Origin: Anaerolineales bacterium
GTDB taxonomy: Bacteria > Chloroflexota > Anaerolineae > Anaerolineales > VGOW01
NCBI GenBank assembly: GCA_919901875.1
Contig: CAKKQG010000284.1
Span: 5,462-11,674, forward strand
Direction: 5' to 3'
DNA: 6,213 nucleotides
The notes under the pieces: model-generated
The model's database searches: none
The model's input: only the letters and a program-made list of their open reading frames with translations
Told to the model about the DNA's origin: nothing
Made by a program: the position numbers and the translations under genes
In this document: one piece after another, positions 1-5,476 of the stretch
How positions within the stretch are numbered: the first letter of the stretch is position 1
Layout of the letters: every line of letters starts with the position of its first letter

Positions 1-2
1 CT

Positions 3-374
3 TTAAGACTTCGGAAGTCTTGAGAGTCGTTTTTCAAGTTCATGCAGTTTCCATTCGAGCAAGCCGAGTTGCTGCGCGGCTTGGCGGTTTTGTTGGGTCA
101 GTTTGGTGATGATGGTGGAGAAGTACAGTAGGATCATGATCATCGCCACAAAACCGGCGATGAATAACGCCGTCGGCGGATAGGTAACTCCAATGCTGAT
201 GATCAATGTGTCCCACCAATTGCGCGAAGCGGCAAGGATGATCAAGCTAATCGCCGCGCCGAGCCACAACAGCGAATACTGTTCTTCAAGTTTTTTGCGG
301 CGCACCAGTTCGAGGATGATGACGAACAACGTAACTGCGCCGATGGTGATGGAGAGGGTGAGACGGTCTGCCAT
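3..374 (-). CDS. DUF2304 family small membrane protein
   Basis: A 123-residue integral membrane protein with ATG at 374 and TAA at 3-5. Three hydrophobic segments are visible, at about residues 7-24, 34-50 and 66-88. Between the first two lies a basic-then-acidic stretch, RRKKLEEQYSLLWL, which resembles the signature of the DUF2304 family (PF10066). The tail (about 92-119) is polar with leucines spaced as in a coiled coil. Family members are about this size and often lie next to GT2 glycosyltransferases; here the gene follows one in the same direction after a 57-nt gap. The biochemical role is not established. A role in membrane anchoring or assisting lipid-linked sugar transfer is inference from context. 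No Shine-Dalgarno is evident before the ATG; the gap instead carries a heptad repeat. The family call is from recollection of the pattern, and the gene itself is secure. Confidence 0.85.
   Translation of the reverse strand: MADRLTLSITIGAVTLFVIILELVRRKKLEEQYSLLWLGAAISLIILAASRNWWDTLIISIGVTYPPTALFIAGFVAMIMILLYFSTIITKLTQQNRQAAQQLGLLEWKLHELEKRLSRLPKS
5..21 (-). terminator. Short stem-loop over the DUF2304 stop codon, possible terminator
   Basis: AAGACTTC and GAAGTCTT form an 8-bp perfect inverted repeat with a single central base, so the real loop would be 3-5 nt. It covers the last codons and reaches the TAA stop of the membrane protein gene. It sits where the end of the minus-strand operon would be. 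The stem is AT-rich, and the window ends before a U-tract could be seen, so a terminator role is only a possibility. Confidence 0.25.
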
Positions 375-381
375 GTCGAGC

Positions 382-409
382 GATTAGAGATTGGAGATTA
401 GAGATTGAA
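382..409. repeat. Heptad tandem repeat, GATTRGA type, intergenic
   Basis: Four consecutive 7-bp units read on the plus strand as GATTAGA, GATTGGA, GATTAGA and GATTGAA. The tract fills about half of the 57-nt gap between the GT2 gene and the DUF2304 gene. The units with A at position 5 (GATTAGA) give TAG on the plus strand and TAA on the minus strand in some frames. The tracts inside genes at 4300 and 6156 are made mostly of the stop-free GATTGGA unit. This fits coding constraint acting on the genic copies. It would be transcribed as part of the minus-strand operon, just upstream of the DUF2304 start. Confidence 0.85.
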
Positions 410-431
410 GTAAATCCATGATCTTTTTTCT

Positions 432-1160
432 CTAACGGATGCGCGGCGTATCTCGCAATAAGTCAATCATGATTGCCAGAATCACTTTGACCATGTAGTA
501 AAAAGATCGCAACGGTGTGATGGAGCTTTGCCCGCCGTAACGCGGATTCATTGTGACCGGCACTTCGCGCATTTTGAGTCCGGCTTTAAAAAATTGCACC
601 ACCGATTCGGGTTCGGGGTAGTCGTAAGGATAATCGCCCGCGCAGTATTCAATCGCTTTGCGATTGCTGGCGCGGAAACCGGAGGTGGGATCGGTGACTC
701 GCCGCCGCACGGCAAGGCTGATGATCGAAGACAGGATGATGATGCCGACTCGGCGCGGAAGAGGAGTGATGTAGCCCCGGTCTTCAATGTATCGCGCTCC
801 GGCGATCACGTCGGCCTCACCGTTGATCAGCGGAGTCAGGATCACTTCAATCTCGCGCGGGTCGTGTTGTCCATCGCCGTCCACCTGAATCGCAAAATCG
901 TAACCGTTGTCGCGCGCGAAAAGAAATCCAGTTTGCATCGCCGAACCGATGCCCAAGTTGAATGGCAAGTTGACAACGTGCGCGCCCGACTCGCGCCCGA
1001 CGGATTTTGTTTTGTCGTGTGAGCCATCGTTGATCACCACGATGTCGGCGAAAGGGATCGCCTCACGCACATTTTGAATCACGCGCGCCAGACTCGCCTC
1101 TTCGTTGTATGCCGGGATCATCACCACCAGGCGTTTACCGGAAGGAAACGAAAAACTCAT
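432..1160 (-). CDS. GT2 family glycosyltransferase, DPM/polyprenyl-phosphate sugar synthase-like
   Basis: A 242-residue GT-A fold transferase. Visible motifs are PAYNEE (16-21) for nucleotide-sugar binding, NDGS (44-47), the metal-binding DxD region DGDGQHDP (94-101), and TDPTSGFRA (156-164), which is typical of the dolichyl-phosphate mannose synthase-like branch. A hydrophobic segment near the C-terminus (about 217-236) could touch the membrane. The family moves a sugar from a nucleotide donor, often onto a polyprenyl phosphate; the sugar cannot be deduced. The ATG at 1160 shares one base with the TAA of the upstream glycosyltransferase (TAATG), pointing to translational coupling. DUF2304 follows. 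Length and start are normal for the family, and no catalytic motif is missing. Confidence 0.92.
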   Translation of the reverse strand: MSFSFPSGKRLVVMIPAYNEEASLARVIQNVREAIPFADIVVINDGSHDKTKSVGRESGAHVVNLPFNLGIGSAMQTGFLFARDNGYDFAIQVDGDGQHDPREIEVILTPLINGEADVIAGARYIEDRGYITPLPRRVGIIILSSIISLAVRRRVTDPTSGFRASNRKAIEYCAGDYPYDYPEPESVVQFFKAGLKMREVPVTMNPRYGGQSSITPLRSFYYMVKVILAIMIDLLRDTPRIR

Positions 1161-2317
1161 TATAGGGTTGCCGCCTCTACAGTGGCTTCCACCTTTTTAA
1201 ATCGAGCCGACCACGAGTGCGCCGCCGCCGTTTGCATTCGCTTTGTTGCGTCGCCCGGATTTTTTAAAACAGATTCGATGGCGCGAGTAAATTCGTCGGC
1301 GGTTTGAGTGAGAGGCATGATGTCAGAAAATCGCTGCGCGGCGGGGATGTTCACAGACACAACCGGTTTGCCCGAAGCAATGTAATCGTAGAGTTTCAAT
1401 GGATCCACATTTGCGCCCACGCCATCTAACACGTAAGGGTTGATGCACACATCAAAATTTTTGACGTAGCGTGGCAGATCGTTGTAAGGTTTGCGTCCAA
1501 GAAAAAACATATTTTTAAAATCGCGCACTTTATCCACGCGCGCCAACGGCTCGACATTGCCCACAAACACAAACGACCATTCGGGGTGCTGTCGTGCGGC
1601 GTGGGCAATGAGATCGAAATCAACCCAATACTGCACCCCGCCGAGATAGCCGATGATCGGTTTTGGAATCGTGGCGATCTCTGGCGCGATGATCGTTTCG
1701 GGCGCGGATGATTTTGCAAAGTGTTCAACGTCCACGCCGTTAGGCACCAGTTCCATGCGTCGCGCAAATCCCTTTTTAGATTCTAAAAGTCCGGGCGCGG
1801 TGACGATCACTTGATCCACTTTTTGAATCAACTCCCGTTCCATTTTGGCAATCGTCGCTCCATGCACCAACCCCTTCGCCGCCGAAAATTCGTCCACACA
1901 TTCATACACGGTGAGACTCTGATCGAGTTTGCCGACAAAGTCCGCCGAGTGTGGTGTGTACGTCCACAAGATAGGATTCTTGAATCCCAATTTACGAATC
2001 ATTCCATGCAATACGGGCGCGAGAAAAAAATTGTTGAGCCAATTGATGGCTTCGCTCATTTGAAAGAACGGCAGCACGATGGGCAAGGTAAAGACCCAAA
2101 GATTTTCTTCAACGGGGCGCGCGCCCTGCAAGAATCGAAAGGCGCGCGTGAACTGTTGGCGTATTTCGATCAGCCAACCCGCCCAGTGCATTTGTTGTTC
2201 GACGTATAACACGCGGTTGCCTTGCTTTGCCCAGTTGCGCGCCCAGCGATGTTTGCGCGTGGGCATCGCGCCCCAATCTTGCGTGGAGAGTATAAGGATG
2301 TCGCGCCCGCTAATCAT
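1160..2317 (-). CDS. GT-B glycosyltransferase (GT1/GT4-like, TuaH-type)
   Basis: A 385-residue predicted cytoplasmic glycosyltransferase. The N-terminal Rossmann half begins DILILSTQDWGAMPTRKH and contains YECVDEFSA (138-146), as in TuaH-like enzymes. A linker motif VPNGVDVEHF (191-200) leads to the donor-binding half: IGYLGGVQYWVDFDLI (222-237), LGRKPYNDLP (273-282) and DPLKLYDYIASGKPVVS (305-321), the last being the classic GT-B donor-site helix. A role in exopolysaccharide or cell-wall glycan assembly is inferred from neighbours; donor and acceptor are unknown. The ATG at 2317 is the only good start, because an in-frame TAA (2330-2332) lies five codons upstream. There is no Shine-Dalgarno, and a possible -10 box lies so close that the message could be leaderless. 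It is first in a run of three minus-strand genes and is divergent from the methyltransferase. Confidence 0.9.
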   Translation of the reverse strand: MISGRDILILSTQDWGAMPTRKHRWARNWAKQGNRVLYVEQQMHWAGWLIEIRQQFTRAFRFLQGARPVEENLWVFTLPIVLPFFQMSEAINWLNNFFLAPVLHGMIRKLGFKNPILWTYTPHSADFVGKLDQSLTVYECVDEFSAAKGLVHGATIAKMERELIQKVDQVIVTAPGLLESKKGFARRMELVPNGVDVEHFAKSSAPETIIAPEIATIPKPIIGYLGGVQYWVDFDLIAHAARQHPEWSFVFVGNVEPLARVDKVRDFKNMFFLGRKPYNDLPRYVKNFDVCINPYVLDGVGANVDPLKLYDYIASGKPVVSVNIPAAQRFSDIMPLTQTADEFTRAIESVLKNPGDATKRMQTAAAHSWSARFKKVEATVEAATL

Positions 2318-2326
2318 GGCGCGTGG

Positions 2327-2335
2327 ATTTTACCA
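2327..2335 (-). promoter_or_regulatory. Possible extended -10 box for the GT-B gene
   Basis: On the minus strand TGGTAAAAT matches the extended -10 pattern TGnTATAAT at all but one base. It ends 9 nt before the ATG at 2317. Initiation about 7 nt downstream would put the transcript start almost at the start codon, which agrees with the lack of a ribosome binding site. No convincing -35 is present. Confidence 0.3.
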
Positions 2336-2345
2336 TTAGAGACGG

Positions 2346-2368
2346 ATGAATTATGAATTTATGAAGGA
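2346..2368. repeat. Degenerate ATGAATT-type repeat in the divergent intergenic region
   Basis: ATGAA occurs at 2346, 2353 and 2361, followed by TT, TTT and GG, giving a near-heptad array. A fourth ATGAA at 2372 is out of register. It lies between the divergent GT-B and methyltransferase genes, outside the conserved part of either protein. It looks like a worn copy of another heptad family. Confidence 0.5.
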
Positions 2369-2403
2369 CGCATGAAGATTCAGACGGTGACGGGCAATCG
2401 ATA

Positions 2404-2412
2404 TGTTATACT
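2404..2412 (+). promoter_or_regulatory. Probable extended -10 promoter of the methyltransferase gene
   Basis: TGTTATACT fits TGnTATAAT with one mismatch. The hexamer TATACT is at 2407-2412, with the TG dinucleotide one base further upstream. No good -35 is seen at 16-18 bp, which is common for extended -10 promoters. Initiation near 2419 would leave a leader of about 25 nt before the ATG at 2444, and would exclude the upstream ATG at 2372. Confidence 0.5.
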
Positions 2413-2430
2413 GCCGCCTACTTTAAATTG

Positions 2431-2434
2431 GGAG
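2431..2434 (+). promoter_or_regulatory. Ribosome binding site deciding the methyltransferase start
   Basis: GGAG (preceded by another G) lies 9 nt before the ATG at 2444. The competing ATG at 2372 has AAGGA only 3 nt upstream, which is too close for good initiation. This favours 2444. Confidence 0.55.
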
Positions 2435-2443
2435 CGTCACAGA

Positions 2444-3343
2444 ATGTCTTATCAAATATCCACTCGCATTTGGAAAATTCTCATCTGTCCCCAATGCAAC
2501 GGAAAATTAACCCCTACTACTTCGGGGGCGGCTTGCGCCCAGTGCCAAGCCATTTATACCTGTAACGCAGATGGCGCGCTTGATCTAAGATTGCAGAGTC
2601 CAAAGAAAACTTCGATTGAATTCGAATTGGGGACAGCGCTGGCGACCGAGACCGTATCCATTGCGCCGCTCACCATGAACTCCGCCCCGGCTGTTGATTT
2701 CACCAATGTACATGTCCCACACCATTTGTCACGAGAATTGTTGAGCTATTTCCCCAAAGCCAGTCCGGGGAGCCTGATGCTCGATCTCGGATGCGGGCGA
2801 TCGATTCATCAAGAGGTGGGTGAACATGCTGGTTTTGAATGGGTTGGCATTGACTATAATTCGCCCCAAGCCCCCTTTTTAGCAGATGCCCACTCCCTGC
2901 CATTTGAAAGCAATTCGTTCGATTTTATTTCGTCCATTGCCGTCCTCGAACACATCCGTTTTCCGTTCGTGATGATGCGCGAAGCCTATCGGGTATTGAA
3001 AACGGGTGGGCGGTTTTTGGGAACTGTGGCTTTTCTTGAACCTTTCCATGGAGACAGCTTTTACCATCACAGCCATTTGGGACTGCTTAACATGCTAAGG
3101 TATGGTGGTTTCCAAGTTGAGCGTATCGCCCCTAGCGCGCAGTGGTCTGGGTTGACAGCTCAGGCAAGCATGGCTCTCTTCCCGCTTATGCCACGCCCGC
3201 TGGCGCAAGCGATCATCCGCCCAGTTGAATGGTTACACAAATTTTGGTGGTGGGCTGGTGGTTTAGTAGCCCGCCAATCGAAAGAGATCACACGTATACG
3301 CAATACGACGGGGGGGTTCGCTTTTATTGCTTCTAAACAATAA
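2444..3343 (+). CDS. SAM-dependent class I methyltransferase with N-terminal zinc-ribbon (Trm112-like) segment
   Basis: A 299-residue protein when started at 2444; the frame stays open to an ATG at 2372 (323 residues). Residues 10-48 carry CPQC (15-18) and CAQC (31-34), a four-cysteine zinc site of the Trm112-like kind often fused to methyltransferases. The Methyltransf_11-like domain follows: motif I LDLGCG (113-118), acidic ribose ligand in VGIDYN (D137), ADAHSLPFESNSFDFI (147-162) and the VLEH segment (167-170), then YRVLKTGGR (182-190). It transfers a methyl group from SAM to an unknown substrate; modification of a glycan, lipid or small molecule in this locus is inference. It is the only plus-strand gene. 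It ends 9 nt from the stop of the convergent oxidoreductase gene, with no clear terminator between. Confidence 0.88.
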   Translation: MSYQISTRIWKILICPQCNGKLTPTTSGAACAQCQAIYTCNADGALDLRLQSPKKTSIEFELGTALATETVSIAPLTMNSAPAVDFTNVHVPHHLSRELLSYFPKASPGSLMLDLGCGRSIHQEVGEHAGFEWVGIDYNSPQAPFLADAHSLPFESNSFDFISSIAVLEHIRFPFVMMREAYRVLKTGGRFLGTVAFLEPFHGDSFYHHSHLGLLNMLRYGGFQVERIAPSAQWSGLTAQASMALFPLMPRPLAQAIIRPVEWLHKFWWWAGGLVARQSKEITRIRNTTGGFAFIASKQ

Positions 3344-3352
3344 CTCGTATCA

Positions 3353-5476
3353 TCAAACTCTTTGTGCCTGCCCGCTCCGAATCGCTTTTAATGTTGTCTC
3401 TCCGCACGCCGTCGCCATCAATCCATCCTGTGCCGTGATCATCAATTGCGCTTTACCCTGCATCGCCTCGAGGAAATTTTTCAACAAGGCGCGATGACCT
3501 TTATCTTGCGCGCCCTTTATGTTCTTGCCGCGCACGCCGCTAAATTCTACAGAACGAAAATCATCAATGACGATCACGCCGCCGACCGCAAAAATTTCAA
3601 TCCGCTCTTTAGGATATTGAGTATCACCCAAGCCTGTGTAGATTAAAGTGCCAAGCGATCCATCTGAAAATTTAACCGCCGCGCTGACCTCATTCTCGTC
3701 GTCACCGATCTTCTGCGCGGAAACCGACACCGGCGTTGACCCTGCTAACCAAGTCATCAGATCGAAAAAGTGGCAGCCTTCACCAATGATGCGCCCGCCA
3801 CCTTCGCTTGGATCGAGAAGCCAATGACTCTTGGGCAACGCGCCGGCATTGACGCGGCACACAATGTGTTTCGCGCCCGCGAGCGACTCCAAAACTTTTT
3901 TCGCCTCCAGTGCGTAAGGGCTAAAACGGCGATTGAATCCAATGGTGCATAACACGCCTGCTTGTTCAACTGCTTGGACAACTTGCTCACATTCTTCAAC
4001 CGTTAACCCTAACGGCTTCTCTACAAAAATATGTTTGCCCGCTTTCGCCGCCGCGATGGTTTGACTGGCGTGTAAGTTGTGCCGCGTGGAGATCAACACC
4101 GCGCTCACGTTTGAATCGCTCAGCACCGATTCATAATCTGTTGTCGCCTTCTCCGCCTTCAACATCTCTGCCACCTGCCGCGCGCTCGCGCCCGACCCGC
4201 TTACGACAACAGGCACACTCACATTTAACGCTTTGAGATTTGGAACGTGCATCAATTTGGCAAATGCGCCCGCGCCGACTAAAGCGATTGAAGGCTGGAG
4301 ATTGGAGATTGGAGATTGGAGATTGAGATGATAGATGCGCTTTGACGAATCAAATTTCTGTTCGGGATATTTTAGAAGCACGCCGATCTTTGATGCGCCG
4401 CCTTTGATCACATCATCATAAGCTTGTTGTGCTTGATCAATCGGATATTCGGATGAGATTAACGCTTCAACGTTGACTCGTTTTGAGGCAACCGCTTCTA
4501 AAAATGATTCAAGGTTGCGTGTCTCTGTCCAACGCACATAAGCAGGCGGGTAGTCGAATCCTTTTTCCTCAAAGCGGCGATCATAGCGCCCGGGTCCGTA
4601 TGAGCGCGACATTCGCAGATCGATCTCTTTGTTATAAAAATCTGCGCGGTCTAATTCCATACCCACCGCGCCGATGATGATCACCCGCCCGCGCTCGCGG
4701 CACATTTTAAATGCTTGGTTGATCGCCTCAGAAGATTTTGTCGCCGCGCACAGGATGACGGCGTCCGCGCCCAAACTATGGGTGAAGGACGAAACCGCTT
4801 TCACAGGATCGGCGGCATCCGCGTTGATCGTCAGGTCAACTCCAAGTGATCGCACCACTGCGAGTCGCTCATCCGATAAATCTGTGGCAATCACTCTGCA
4901 TCCATTCGCGCGTAACAGTTGCGCCGTGATCAATCCAATTAAACCTGTGCCAACGACGACAACCGTTTCACCCAAAGTGGGTTCGGCGCGGCGCACGCCT
5001 TGAAGCGCAATCGCGCCGAGCGTGACAAACGCCGCTTCACGAAACGAAAGATCCTTTGGAATTTTTGCGACAAGATTTTCGGGAACAGAAATAAATTCGG
5101 CGTGGTTCGCTTGCCGCGCACCGGCACATGCCACGCGATCACCCACGGCGAAACGAGTCACGCCCGCGCCAATTTCGATCACGACTCCGCTCGCGCTATA
5201 TCCTATTGGCATCCATTCATCGGCGACTTGCTTCACGGTTTTGATCATCGCACCCACGCCCTGCTTCATCGCAAAATCAATCGCGCTCTTAATCAAATAC
5301 GGTTGCTTCATCACGCGCTTGATCAAACTTCCGCCGCCCGTCGCCGCCGTCGTTTCCGTTCCGGCCGAGATGAGCGAGTAGGCTGTTTGCACTAACACCT
5401 TACCCTCGCCGCAGGCGGGCGCGGGAACATCTTCAATATGCAACGCGCCCTTGCCGTCAAAAAAAAGTTGTTTCAT
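3353..5476 (-). CDS. Bi-domain oxidoreductase: MDR dehydrogenase fused to Gfo/Idh/MocA domain
   Basis: A 707-residue fusion. Residues 1 to about 370 are a medium-chain alcohol dehydrogenase-like unit: GYSASGVVIEIGAGVTRFAVGDRV (92-115, split motif) and a Rossmann site VVVVGTGLIG (172-181). Residues 397-707 are a Gfo/Idh/MocA oxidoreductase: NAD(P) site IALVGAGAFA (397-406), the EKP motif (486-488) with its catalytic-type lysine, and GEGCHFFDLMTWLAG (565-579). The MDR half has SLISAGTE where zinc enzymes carry the catalytic cysteine, and no four-cysteine structural zinc site, so it is probably not a classical zinc dehydrogenase. Such fusions are familiar in surface-polysaccharide clusters beside heparinase-like genes, where sugar-nucleotide oxidation is the usual inference. 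Its ATG overlaps the upstream stop as ATGA. The inter-domain linker (384-396) is encoded by a heptad repeat. Confidence 0.93.
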   Translation of the reverse strand: MKQLFFDGKGALHIEDVPAPACGEGKVLVQTAYSLISAGTETTAATGGGSLIKRVMKQPYLIKSAIDFAMKQGVGAMIKTVKQVADEWMPIGYSASGVVIEIGAGVTRFAVGDRVACAGARQANHAEFISVPENLVAKIPKDLSFREAAFVTLGAIALQGVRRAEPTLGETVVVVGTGLIGLITAQLLRANGCRVIATDLSDERLAVVRSLGVDLTINADAADPVKAVSSFTHSLGADAVILCAATKSSEAINQAFKMCRERGRVIIIGAVGMELDRADFYNKEIDLRMSRSYGPGRYDRRFEEKGFDYPPAYVRWTETRNLESFLEAVASKRVNVEALISSEYPIDQAQQAYDDVIKGGASKIGVLLKYPEQKFDSSKRIYHLNLQSPISNLQPSIALVGAGAFAKLMHVPNLKALNVSVPVVVSGSGASARQVAEMLKAEKATTDYESVLSDSNVSAVLISTRHNLHASQTIAAAKAGKHIFVEKPLGLTVEECEQVVQAVEQAGVLCTIGFNRRFSPYALEAKKVLESLAGAKHIVCRVNAGALPKSHWLLDPSEGGGRIIGEGCHFFDLMTWLAGSTPVSVSAQKIGDDENEVSAAVKFSDGSLGTLIYTGLGDTQYPKERIEIFAVGGVIVIDDFRSVEFSGVRGKNIKGAQDKGHRALLKNFLEAMQGKAQLMITAQDGLMATACGETTLKAIRSGQAQRV
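4300..4326. repeat. Heptad tandem repeat (GATTGGA) inside the oxidoreductase gene
   Basis: Three perfect GATTGGA units and a partial fourth (GATTGA) on the plus strand. Read on the minus strand it encodes residues 385-393, NLQSPISNL, in the linker just before the first strand of the Gfo/Idh/MocA domain. The frame is preserved. The position between two folded domains explains why the insertion is tolerated. Confidence 0.9.

Noticed and set aside
382..409. Short tandem repeats as a CRISPR array
   Set aside because: The units are 7 bp with no spacers.
528..1022. Plus-strand open frame of 164 codons opposite the GT2 gene
   Set aside because: It lies antisense to a clear GT2 glycosyltransferase, its protein shows no family motif, and it has the arginine/histidine-rich look of an antisense shadow.
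2372..2374. ATG at 2372 as the methyltransferase start
   Set aside because: Its AAGGA is only 3 nt away, and a promoter-like -10 box lies downstream of it; 2444 is better supported.
3324..3343. TTATTG...CAATAA inverted repeat at the end of the methyltransferase gene, as a terminator
   Set aside because: The 6-bp stem is AT-rich with an 8-nt loop, and no U-tract follows on either strand.
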